Assembly: GCA_029777335.1 (NCBI GenBank)
Contig: JAKOSN010000171.1
Coordinates: 100,495 to 164,494 of the forward strand
Origin: Planctomycetota bacterium
GTDB taxonomy: Bacteria > Planctomycetota > Planctomycetia > Gemmatales > Gemmataceae
Length of the DNA: 64,000 nucleotides
Reading direction: 5' to 3'
Part shown: piece after piece, positions 26,175 through 34,521 of the stretch
Layout: every line of letters begins with the position of its first letter
How positions within the stretch are numbered: the stretch's first letter is position 1
Notes under the pieces: model-generated
The model's database searches: none
What the model was told of the DNA's origin: nothing
Seen by the model: the letters and a program-made list of their open reading frames with translations, nothing else
Program-made: the position numbers and the translations under genes

Positions 26175-26876
26175 TCAGGAGCGGGAGCGCGACGGCAACT
26201 CCTGGCTCTTGTCAGTCAACCACTGGCGAATCGGCCCCTGCACCCGTTCCAGCGCTTGCCCCACTTCCTGGTGGATGTAGCGATTGCGTTCCTCCGCCTT
26301 GCGCACCAGGTTGGCCCCGATCTTCACATCGCGTTCCGCCTCGCTTTCGCGGCCCAGTTGCTTGTAGGTCAGTCCGCGATAGTACCAGTAGACCGGGTCG
26401 GCAGGGTTCAGGCGAATCGCTTCGGTCAAATGGGGCAGCGCCTTGTCAAACATGCAGCGGAAATAGTAGTTGGTGCCCGCGTCGTACTGCTGGGCCGCAT
26501 CTTCCGGGTAGTACGGCGTGGGCATGTTACGCAGACGCTGCAGGGTCTTGTGAAGACGCTCCAGATAACGCGATTGATCCAGCAGAGTTGGTTTGCCCTT
26601 GTACAGGAGATCGGTGGCTTTCAGATAGTCGGCGAGGGCTTCTTCATGGTTGCCGACCGCCGTCCAGATCTCCCCCCGGGCGAGGTAAGGCTCCGGGAGA
26701 GGCTTACTCAGTTTCTCGTTCTCCCGAATGGTTTTTTCGATCTGCACATAGGCTTTCTGGATCGACGGCCCGGCCTTGCGAATCAGTTCGGGAACATCCT
26801 TCTCGGGATTCTCCGCATGCACCAGCACGACGACGACAAGCGGGACAACCAGGCTCCCCAGGCAACGCAGCAACAT
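26175..26876 (-). CDS. Secreted TPR protein
   Basis: A 233-residue protein with a signal peptide (MLLRCLGSLVVPLVVVVLVH, cleavage near HAE) and TPR motifs, clearest at ALPHLTEAIRLNPADPVYWY plus YRGLTYKQLGRESEAERDVK (about residues 140-180) and GEIWTAVGNHEEALADYLKA (about 68-87). It is the first gene of the six-gene minus-strand cluster; the larger TPR gene starts 54 nt later. ATG 26876 has GGGAG upstream. The function is unknown; protein-protein interaction in the periplasm is the likely role. Confidence 0.8.
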   Translation of the reverse strand: MLLRCLGSLVVPLVVVVLVHAENPEKDVPELIRKAGPSIQKAYVQIEKTIRENEKLSKPLPEPYLARGEIWTAVGNHEEALADYLKATDLLYKGKPTLLDQSRYLERLHKTLQRLRNMPTPYYPEDAAQQYDAGTNYYFRCMFDKALPHLTEAIRLNPADPVYWYYRGLTYKQLGRESEAERDVKIGANLVRKAEERNRYIHQEVGQALERVQGPIRQWLTDKSQELPSRSRS

Positions 26877-27396
26877 CAATGCAACTCCCGTGCATCAGGT
26901 GAGTCGAGGGAAGAAAACACCCTGGCGGGCAGGTGTTTCATGAGGGTAACGACGCTTCACCGAGATCAGGGTGCGTACGTCCCTCCCTGGAGCAACGGGC
27001 GCGGTCGACCTGACTCCTTTCAGTGGTAAATGCGATTCGCGGGACCAGCCCGGACAGTCAATCTCGATTCAGGGAACGGATTGTTTCGCGACCAGCGGGC
27101 GCACCAGGGGCTTACTCAAAAAGACACTTTGAGGAGCGCCAATAACCACCATTTCCCGCCAATCTATTCACGCAAGCGTATCAAGCTATTTTGATGAATG
27201 CAAAAGAAAAAAGTGATCGGGTGGGGAGAAGAAGAGGAGTGGGGCGTTCTGAAACGATTGTGCCTGTTGGAGCGTTTCTCAGCCCCCCTCTCCCCGTGCA
27301 GGAAGTCCTTTCCATCCACGACATTTCGCGTGGTGTCTCCCCTGCGGACATGCTAGCCTGGCGTGCCTGGACACGAGGTCATCGGGAGTGGCTGCC
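26877..27396. other. 520-bp divergent intergenic region
   Basis: This gap lies between the start of the minus-strand TPR/vWA/ABC cluster and the plus-strand dcuC-like gene, so it should hold promoters for both. A comparatively AT-rich block lies at about 27115-27225, with a small CTCAAA/TTTGAG hairpin at 27115-27133. No convincing paired -35/-10 or RNA gene was found. Short open frames here have no protein-like composition. Confidence 0.4.
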
Positions 27397-28767
27397 ATGT
27401 CTCTGACTCTGCTCGTCGGCTTGCTCATTATCCTGGCCGCGGTTGGCGCCACGGCTCGGCAGATTGATGTGCGTCTGAGCCTGTTTCTGGCGGCACTGGC
27501 GCTGGGTTTTCTTGCGGGGCAGCCTCAGTTAATCCTGCAAACTTTCCTCGCCACCCTGAGCCGGGAACAATTCGTCGTGCCCATTTGCTCGGCCATGGGC
27601 TTTGCCTATGTGCTGCGCCTGACTGAGTGCGACAGGCATCTGGTGCAACTCCTGGTGAAACCTCTGCGCCGGGTGCGTTTTCTTCTCATCCCCGGTGCGG
27701 TTCTGGTGGGATGTGTGGTGAACATTCCCATCATCAGCCAGACCAGCACCGCCGTCACCGTGGGCGCCGTCCTGGTGCCGTTGCTTGTGGCGGCTCGTCT
27801 CTCGCCGGTGACAATCGGGGCGGCGATTCTCCTGGGCAGTTCGATCGGTGGGGAATTACTCAATCCGGGCGCCCCGGAGTTGCAGACAGTGAGCACCGCG
27901 CTGGGGATCAAGCCGGGCGAGATCGTTGGTGCGATCTTGCCATTGCTGGCGATTCAGTTCACCGTGGCGACCACCCTCTTCTGGTGGCTGAGCGTTCGTG
28001 CGGATCGCACCGAGACACCTCGTGAACTCGAACCGGCCCCAGTGTCCCCTGACTTTCGGGTAAACCCCGTCAAGGCGATGGTGCCGCTCGTGCCGCTGGT
28101 GCTGCTCTTTCTCACCTCGCCGCCGCTGAACGTCTTGTCAGTCCCGGTCGACTGGCTCGCGAGTGCCAGGGAACTGGCAGGGCAGACGGCGCTGCGCGAG
28201 GCTGGGGTGAAAGTGACTCTTGTGCAGCCTGCCACTCGCCTGATCGGCCTGGCGATGCTGATCGGCGCGGGGAGTGCCGCCTTGACGAGCAGAAAGCACG
28301 CGCTGGAGAGTGCGCGCGCCTTCTTCGAGGGAGCTGGCTACGCCTTCACCCATATTATTTCGCTCATCGTGACGGCGAATTGCTTCGGCGTTGGCGTGAC
28401 CCTGATCGGAGTGGCGGCCGCGATTGAACAGCTGACCCTCGCCCTGCCAGGGATTCTGGTGCCGCTGGCTGGATCCTTGCCCCTGGGGTTTGCCGTCCTC
28501 TGTGGGTCCGGGATGGCGGCGACCCAGAGTGTGTACAGCTTCTTTGTCACCCCGGCGCGCAGTGTGGGGCTCGATCCTGTGCGGATTGGCGCCCTTGTCT
28601 CGCTGGCCGCGGCGGCGGGGCGCACCATGTCCCCTGTGGCGGCTGTCACGCTCATGTCAGCGACGATGACAGGCGCCTCTCCCATTCGCCTGGCCCTGCG
28701 CGTGGCGATGCCACTGTTGCTCGGGGTGGTGGTGATGGTCGCAGCCGCCATTGTCTGGCCGAGCTGA
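27397..28767 (+). CDS. DcuC-type C4-dicarboxylate carrier family protein
   Basis: A 456-residue polytopic membrane protein with about 12 hydrophobic segments. DcuC-like blocks are visible: VGCVVNIPIISQTSTAVTVG, LLGSSIGGELLNPGAPELQ and LCGSGMAATQSVYSFF, and it ends AAGRTMSPVAAVTLMSATMT, a pattern typical of the family. DcuC carriers move succinate, fumarate or related acids; the substrate here is unproved. ATG 27397 is preferred over GTG 27388 because GGGAG (27384-27388) then sits 8 nt upstream. The stop is only 7 bases from the convergent ABC ATPase stop, with no room for a terminator. Confidence 0.85.
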   Translation: MSLTLLVGLLIILAAVGATARQIDVRLSLFLAALALGFLAGQPQLILQTFLATLSREQFVVPICSAMGFAYVLRLTECDRHLVQLLVKPLRRVRFLLIPGAVLVGCVVNIPIISQTSTAVTVGAVLVPLLVAARLSPVTIGAAILLGSSIGGELLNPGAPELQTVSTALGIKPGEIVGAILPLLAIQFTVATTLFWWLSVRADRTETPRELEPAPVSPDFRVNPVKAMVPLVPLVLLFLTSPPLNVLSVPVDWLASARELAGQTALREAGVKVTLVQPATRLIGLAMLIGAGSAALTSRKHALESARAFFEGAGYAFTHIISLIVTANCFGVGVTLIGVAAAIEQLTLALPGILVPLAGSLPLGFAVLCGSGMAATQSVYSFFVTPARSVGLDPVRIGALVSLAAAAGRTMSPVAAVTLMSATMTGASPIRLALRVAMPLLLGVVVMVAAAIVWPS

Positions 28768-28774
28768 AGCGCTC

Positions 28775-30061
28775 TCAGGCAGCCGAGTGCAGCGCAGGGG
28801 GAAGATACTCGGTCTGATGAGGAAAGATCGGCCGCACCACCCCCGGCATGGGACCGATGCGATCCCCTCGCGCCGTGTTCCCCTCCATGCTGTCGATCAC
28901 CTCGAAGGCAACCGCATCGCGCACGTGGAGATGAACGAGGGTGTGGGGCAAAAACGTCACCAGGGCGACACTGACCAGCATCGTTCCTTCACCCAGAAAG
29001 TTGCCCGGAATCTCGACCGAACTTCGATAGTGCCCCGGCGGGCGCGGGTGGCGTCGCCAGTGCGGATCGTTGTCCTGGGCGACGAAGGCAAAGATCCCCT
29101 GGCTGGTGAAAAAGTGATAATGCGGAGTGAAAATGTGGCCCGACTGGATCACTTCGTATTCGATCTCGATGCGCAGCGGGCGGCGAATATCGAGCGCGCC
29201 CAGGGTGGTCCCCTCGGCGCTGCAGACCCGAACATGGTCCAGACGAACCACCTCGTTGCCGGGGCGATTCTCGGCGGTCCAGCGACGCTCCGCGCTCAAC
29301 CCCAGGCCCGAGTGCAGATAGGAGTGGATTACCTCCTCGGTCGGGCCATCGTGAATCAACTGGCTCTGCTCCAGCATGATGGTGCGCCGACACAACCGAC
29401 TGACCGCGCTCAGATCGTGAGCGATCATCAGGACCGTGCGCCCGGAGGTCCCCACCTCCTGCAATTTGCGCAGACATTTGCGCTGAAACGCGAGATCGCC
29501 GACGGCGAGCACCTCATCGACCAGGAGGATATCGGGGTCGAGGTTGGCGGCCACGGCGAAGGCCAGGCGCATGTACATTCCGCTGGAGTAGCGCTTCACG
29601 GGCGTATCGAGAAAGGGCTCGATCTCGGCAAAGGCAACGATCTCGTCGAAGCGACGGAGCACCTCACGGCGGGTCATTCCCAGGATGGCGCCATTCAGAA
29701 AGATATTTTCGCGCCCGGTGAGTTCGAGATGAAACCCTGTCCCCACCTCCAGCAGGCTCCCAACCCGTCCCCGCAACAGGGCACACCCCGAGGTCGGTTC
29801 GGTGATGCGTGAAAGAACCTTTAGCAGCGTCGATTTGCCCGCGCCATTACGGCCGATGATGCCGACCACCTCGCCGGGTTGAATGGTGAAGGAGACGTCG
29901 CGCAAGGCCCACAGAAGCGAGGAGGGCTGGGCTGGCTGGCGAGACCAGGGCGCGAGGAGAAGTTGCTGCACCGTTTCGCGCAGGGTGCGATAGCGGCCCA
30001 TGGCGCGCGGGTTGATACGATAACTCTTGGACAATTTCTCGGCCTGAATCGCGGCAGCCAT
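28775..30061 (-). CDS. Polysaccharide ABC transporter ATP-binding protein (Wzt type) with carbohydrate-binding C-terminal domain
   Basis: A 428-residue protein. The ATPase part (about 1-250) has Walker A GRNGAGKSTLLK, the truncated signature YSSGMYMRLAFAVA typical of O-antigen/teichoic-acid exporters, and Walker B ILLVDEVLAVGD. Residues about 265-410 form a beta-rich Wzt-C-like domain, which in the family binds the terminal modification of the glycan. It would couple ATP hydrolysis to export of an undecaprenyl-linked polysaccharide. The membrane partner (Wzm) is not in the window. ATG 30061 is divergent from the adenine deaminase gene with 124 bp between starts. Confidence 0.9.
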   Translation of the reverse strand: MAAAIQAEKLSKSYRINPRAMGRYRTLRETVQQLLLAPWSRQPAQPSSLLWALRDVSFTIQPGEVVGIIGRNGAGKSTLLKVLSRITEPTSGCALLRGRVGSLLEVGTGFHLELTGRENIFLNGAILGMTRREVLRRFDEIVAFAEIEPFLDTPVKRYSSGMYMRLAFAVAANLDPDILLVDEVLAVGDLAFQRKCLRKLQEVGTSGRTVLMIAHDLSAVSRLCRRTIMLEQSQLIHDGPTEEVIHSYLHSGLGLSAERRWTAENRPGNEVVRLDHVRVCSAEGTTLGALDIRRPLRIEIEYEVIQSGHIFTPHYHFFTSQGIFAFVAQDNDPHWRRHPRPPGHYRSSVEIPGNFLGEGTMLVSVALVTFLPHTLVHLHVRDAVAFEVIDSMEGNTARGDRIGPMPGVVRPIFPHQTEYLPPALHSAA

Positions 30062-30185
30062 GCCGTGTGCCCCGCTACCACCTTGTGCGCCCCGACGAGG
30101 GCTCCCTGGGTGCTCGTCTATAGTGCGGGTCAGTGCCGAAATCAAGGCGAGGGTGCCCCGGTGCGTTTCTCCAGGAGGGTGAGCC

Positions 30186-31925
30186 ATGACTCCAATCCCC
30201 GTCTCGGTGGATCAGTTGCGTCGGCGCGTGCGCGTGGCGCTGGGACAGGAACCCGCCGATCTCGTCCTGGAGGGAGGACAGATCGTCAATGTCTTCACCC
30301 GGCGCATCGAACCGGGGAATGTCGCCATTGTCGATGGCTGGATCGCCGGAGTGGGAGCTTTTGACTGGCCGGCTCACGAGAAGATCCAGCTGCATAATCG
30401 CCCGCTGATACCGGGCTTGATCGATTCGCACATGCACCTGGAAAGCACCCTGCTCACCCCTGCCGAACTCGCGCGGCTGATTGTCCCGCACGGAACGACG
30501 GCGACCATTTCCGATTCTCATGAGATCGGCAATGTCCTTGGCGTGCCAGGAATCGAGATGCTCCTGACCGCCAGCGAGGGGTTGCCGTTCGATCTCTTTT
30601 TCACCGCCTCGTCGTGTGTGCCAGCGACGGCCCACGAACATGCGGGGGCGGTGCTGGGACCGGCGGAGGTGCGCACCCTGCTGGCTCATCCCCGGGTTCT
30701 GGGGCTGGCGGAACTGATGGATGTGCCGGCCCTTCTGGCTGGGGCAACGCCCGTCCTGGAAAAGGTTCGGGCCGCCCTGGAGCGTGGTCGAGTGCTCGAT
30801 GGCCACGCCCCGGCGATGTCCGGACGTGATCTGATGGCGTACATCGCCGTCGGTATCCGCTCGGATCATGAATCAGGAACCATCGAGGAAGCGCGTGCCA
30901 AGGCAGCCTGGGGAATGCTGGTGCAGGTCCGTGAAGGATCGACCGCGCAGAATCTGGCGGCGCTGCTGCCGTTGCTGCTCCAGGGCGAACTCGGCGAAAA
31001 CTGGACGCTGGTCACCGATGACATCTTTCCCGACGATCTGCGCCAGAATGGCCACATTGACACGTTGCTGCGTCGCCTGGTTTCGGCGGGGATGCCTCCG
31101 GTGGAGGCGATTCGGCATGCCTCGTATATCCCGGCGCGTCATTACGGACTGAGCGAGCGCGGCGCGGTGGCACCGGGGTACAGGGCAGACCTCGTGGTTT
31201 TGCAGGATCTCTTTGATGTCCGCCCGGATATGGTTTTCAAGAACGGTCGGTTGGCCGCACTGGGTGGCGAGTTCGTCGGAGCCTTGCCTGTCTCCTCCTT
31301 GCGTGCCGAGAACACGATTCACCTTCCCCCGCTGGACGAGAGCCGCTTTCGGCTTCCTCTCAGGAGCAGTCAATGCCCTGTCATCGAGATTGTACCAGGA
31401 CAACTGGTGACGCGTGCCGGATCGCGTCCCGTGCGTGTGGTGGACGGCTTCTGGGCGCACGACCCCGAACGTGATGTGGCCCTGATCGCCAGCATTGAGC
31501 GTCATCGGGCCACGGGGCACCTTGGCCTGGGGCTGGTGAGCGGATTCCACTTCAAGAAAGAGGGAGCGCTGGGCTCGTCGGTGGCACACGACTCGCACAA
31601 TGTGATTGTGGTGGGGACCAACCCACGCGACATGCTGACCTGTGTGCGCGACCTGGCGACGACCGGGGGCGGTTTCGTGGCTGCCTCGGAAGGCATGGTT
31701 CGCGCGCGCCTGCCGTTACCGCTCGCCGGGTTGTTATCGCTCGAGCGCGCCGACGTGGTCTGTCGGCAATTGCAGGAGGTGCGCTCAGCAGCGCGTTCAT
31801 TTGGCTGTCAACTGGCGGCTCCGTTTGGGATGCTGTCGTTTCTCGCGTTACCAGTCATCCCCGAACTGCGCATCACCGATCAGGGGTTGTGGGATGTCGC
31901 GCAGCAACAACAGGTGCCCTGGTGA
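30186..31925 (+). CDS. ade: Adenine deaminase
   Basis: A 579-residue amidohydrolase of the adenine deaminase family, close to the usual 570-600. It shows the N-terminal beta domain (LVLEGGQIVNVFTRRIEPGN), the metal site DSHMHLEST (about 80-88), GHAPAMSG, RSDHESGT, LVTDDIFPDDL and HASYIPARHYGL, and a C-terminal domain with GVALIA-like and SSVAHDSHNVIVVG segments. It converts adenine to hypoxanthine in purine salvage, in the cytoplasm. GGAGG precedes the ATG. The DUF3592 gene follows after 132 bp. No purine riboswitch was recognised upstream. Confidence 0.92.
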   Translation: MTPIPVSVDQLRRRVRVALGQEPADLVLEGGQIVNVFTRRIEPGNVAIVDGWIAGVGAFDWPAHEKIQLHNRPLIPGLIDSHMHLESTLLTPAELARLIVPHGTTATISDSHEIGNVLGVPGIEMLLTASEGLPFDLFFTASSCVPATAHEHAGAVLGPAEVRTLLAHPRVLGLAELMDVPALLAGATPVLEKVRAALERGRVLDGHAPAMSGRDLMAYIAVGIRSDHESGTIEEARAKAAWGMLVQVREGSTAQNLAALLPLLLQGELGENWTLVTDDIFPDDLRQNGHIDTLLRRLVSAGMPPVEAIRHASYIPARHYGLSERGAVAPGYRADLVVLQDLFDVRPDMVFKNGRLAALGGEFVGALPVSSLRAENTIHLPPLDESRFRLPLRSSQCPVIEIVPGQLVTRAGSRPVRVVDGFWAHDPERDVALIASIERHRATGHLGLGLVSGFHFKKEGALGSSVAHDSHNVIVVGTNPRDMLTCVRDLATTGGGFVAASEGMVRARLPLPLAGLLSLERADVVCRQLQEVRSAARSFGCQLAAPFGMLSFLALPVIPELRITDQGLWDVAQQQQVPW

Positions 31926-32057
31926 GGGGGAGCGCCTTTTCGCTTGCTGGCGCTCCGTACCCGGGGATACTGTAAAACGCAGGCGCTGTGACAGGCCAGA
32001 GACAGAAACAAACGGTGTTCCCGGAACAGCCGCGAGGAGCGGACAGGGGTTTCCGCC

Positions 32058-32876
32058 ATGCGCTATTCGCGAACGAGGCTCGCATTCAAGTATCTGAATC
32101 GGAGTAGTTTCATCACCCGGGCCGCAATTTCTTTCCTCGTCGGCACCATGATGACGCCCTGGTTTGTCCCGGTCGTTCTGCGCGATGTGCGCCTGGCCCT
32201 GGTGGGGAAAACGATCACGGCGACGGTGACCAGCAAACAGATCGCTGCGCTCTCTGGAAAGGCAGTGAGGCGCGGCAGTTTGCTGGCTCATGGAGGTGGA
32301 AAGCGATCGCACAACTATCTGAACTACGAATACAAGGTGAACGGGAGAGTCTATCGCAAAAGCGAAGCGGTCGCGTGGGGGCGCTGGAACGCGGCGTCGG
32401 TGGGGCAGAGACTGCCGATTGTCTACCTGCCGGAGGACCCGGAGATCGCTCGTGCGGGAGATCCCATCTGGCAGACCGGCGCGATGATTCCCCTGGGAAT
32501 CGGCCTGATCGCCTGGATCAGCGGGGTGATCAGTCTGGTCAGCGGGGTGCAGGATATTCGGCAGAAAGTGCAGCTGCTCGCCGAGGGACTCCCCGCGCTG
32601 GGGCGCATTGACGACATCAAAACCTCGCGCGTGAAGGGGCGGACCTACCTCGATCAATTGGCGTACACCTACCGCGTCGATCAGGAGGGTGAGCCGACGA
32701 TTCACGAGGCCATCCTTACCAGCAACATCCCTTACTTACCGGGGGAAATTCACCTGGGAGATGCAGTTCTGGTGCTCTACGATCCCCTCGATCCGACGCG
32801 ACAGGTGCTCGACTGCTTCGAGGCGCGTCCGGAGGACCGGGCACGCTTGCTGGAAGCCGTGCGAAATCCGAGTTGA
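32058..32876 (+). CDS. DUF3592-type membrane protein
   Basis: A 272-residue protein with two hydrophobic segments (about residues 19-41 and 141-165). Each is followed by a beta-rich module of DUF3592 character: NYLNYEYKVNGRVYRKSEAV with VYLPEDPEIAR, and YLDQLAYTYRVDQEGEP with VLYDPLDPTRQVLD. The duplicated module on either side of the second helix places one on each side, or both on the same side, of the membrane. The molecular function of the family is unknown. It follows ade by 132 bp and may be cotranscribed. Confidence 0.75.
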   Translation: MRYSRTRLAFKYLNRSSFITRAAISFLVGTMMTPWFVPVVLRDVRLALVGKTITATVTSKQIAALSGKAVRRGSLLAHGGGKRSHNYLNYEYKVNGRVYRKSEAVAWGRWNAASVGQRLPIVYLPEDPEIARAGDPIWQTGAMIPLGIGLIAWISGVISLVSGVQDIRQKVQLLAEGLPALGRIDDIKTSRVKGRTYLDQLAYTYRVDQEGEPTIHEAILTSNIPYLPGEIHLGDAVLVLYDPLDPTRQVLDCFEARPEDRARLLEAVRNPS

Positions 32877-33222
32877 TCACGTCGTCGGCGTGAAGCACCG
32901 GATGGCTTGCTCCCGCGGCCGCGGGAACTCTCCAGAGGCCTGCGCGGTGGGTTTGGAAGGAATGCTCCGTATACGCAAGGTTTTTCTTGAAGTTGCGGGT
33001 ACTTTTCGGGAGATTTGTTGTGCAGGGTGGCAGGTCATGGTAACTTTTATACATTATTTATTTGACATGATGGATCCGTTCGCGTTCTCTCCCGCGACGA
33101 ACTGGATGACTCCGTGAGAGCCACGGCGGGCGGGGGAGAGTTGGCCTCAGGCAAGGCACGGCGGGCCAGGAAGGACCCACTCGACAAGCGTGCGCAGGAG
33201 ACCAGCACCAGCAAGGGAACCG
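32877..33222 (+). other. Intergenic region with an AT-rich patch
   Basis: A 346-base gap before the GH3-like gene. An AT-rich patch at about 33040-33067 ends in TTGACA (33062-33067), but no good -10 lies 16-18 bases beyond it, so I do not call a promoter. No RNA gene is seen. Confidence 0.35.
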
Positions 33223-34521
33223 ATGGGCGTGGACCGAGACGTATTTCCTGAGCGATTTCTGAGCAGTTCATTGGGGCGCTGTCTGGCAGAGCCTCTCTTC
33301 CGCTACTCCCTCCGGCGCAGACTGACTCACCTGGAACAGACCGATCCAGCGACCGCCCAGCATCGAATTCTGCGCGGCCTGGTGCAGCGGGCTCAGCGAA
33401 CGCGCTTTGGACTCGCTCATGACTTTGCCCGCATTCGCACGCCGGCCGATTTTCAACGCCTGGTTCCGCTGCGCACTCGGTCTCAGCTGTGGCAGGAGTA
33501 TGGCGGCGCGAGTTTGCCCCAGCTGGAGGGAGTGACCTGGCCCGGGCCAATCTATTATCTCGCCACCTGTGAAGTCGAGTCCGGGCAGCCGATCATTCCC
33601 ACCGCCATCTCCTCCGACCTCATGGCGAGCCATCGCCGAGCGTTGATGACTGCTCTGGCCCTGGTCGGCGCGGCCCGCCCGCAAGCACGCCTCCTGTCGG
33701 GAACCATTCTGCTGGTCGGTGGGGGGACGGCGCTGACCGCGGTGCGCGGTCACAGCTACGATTCGATGGAGCACATGGCTCGGCGGCAACTCCCAGCGCT
33801 CCTCCGGGCTGTCACCGTGGTGGCCCCGCAATCGGGAACCACCTCGCTCCAGGCACTGGCTGAACACACAAGCGACCAGCCAGTGACCATCCTCGCCGGC
33901 AATGCGCGCCGTCTGGTCGACCTGGCGCGTCTCCTGCGCCAGCGCACCCAGCGCGACACGCTTGGCGAGGTGTGGCCCACCCTGACCGCCGTTCTCTACT
34001 CGCGCGGCCCCCATGACCCCGACCGTGCCCAGTTGCAGGCGCTCCTCGGGCTGCCCCAGCGCGAACAGCCTGTCCTTCTGCTGGAAACGGTGGTGCGCCC
34101 CGAAGGGGTGCTCGCGATCGAAGATCCTCGGCAACGCTTGTTGCGTTTGCTCCCCGATCTCGGTCACTTCTACGAATTTATCCCCGTTGAGCAGTTGTCT
34201 CGGCCAAATCCCGAGCGTTTAACCCTCGCCGAGGTGGTCCCGGGGGTGTCCTATGCGATGGCACTTTCGTCGCCAGCAGGGTTGTGGGCTTCGCTTCTGG
34301 GCGTGAGTGTTTGTTTTGAGAGCGTTGCCCCTCCAGTGTTGCGCGCGCTCGAACAGGGGGTGCCGATGGCGCCCTCCCCGATGATTCTTCCGCTGTATGC
34401 CCGCAACGAGACGGTGGCGCGACTTACCCCGGCTCGCCATCGACAAAACGCCGGCACTCCGGGAGAGCCTGCAAGAAAACTCGCCCGTAGCCCTTGGTCA
34501 GCACACGCGGATCAAAGATAA
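33223..34521 (+). CDS. GH3-like protein, divergent and shortened
   Basis: A 432-residue protein resembling the bacterial GH3 acyl-adenylate-forming family in its first part: RILRGLVQRAQRTRFGLAHD, FARIRTPADFQRLVPLRT and the GPIYYL block. In active members the next segment is the nucleotide-binding TSGTT-type motif; here it reads TCEVESGQ, so adenylation is doubtful. The family is usually 500 residues or more, and the C-terminal part is missing. The last 30 or so residues are low-complexity and lie antisense to the dinG-like gene (98-bp overlap). AAGGGA precedes ATG 33223. It may be a decaying or repurposed paralog. Confidence 0.65.
   Translation: MGVDRDVFPERFLSSSLGRCLAEPLFRYSLRRRLTHLEQTDPATAQHRILRGLVQRAQRTRFGLAHDFARIRTPADFQRLVPLRTRSQLWQEYGGASLPQLEGVTWPGPIYYLATCEVESGQPIIPTAISSDLMASHRRALMTALALVGAARPQARLLSGTILLVGGGTALTAVRGHSYDSMEHMARRQLPALLRAVTVVAPQSGTTSLQALAEHTSDQPVTILAGNARRLVDLARLLRQRTQRDTLGEVWPTLTAVLYSRGPHDPDRAQLQALLGLPQREQPVLLLETVVRPEGVLAIEDPRQRLLRLLPDLGHFYEFIPVEQLSRPNPERLTLAEVVPGVSYAMALSSPAGLWASLLGVSVCFESVAPPVLRALEQGVPMAPSPMILPLYARNETVARLTPARHRQNAGTPGEPARKLARSPWSAHADQR

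Noticed and set aside
33062..33067. TTGACA before the GH3-like gene
   Set aside because: The expected -10 position (TTCTCT region) does not resemble TATAAT.
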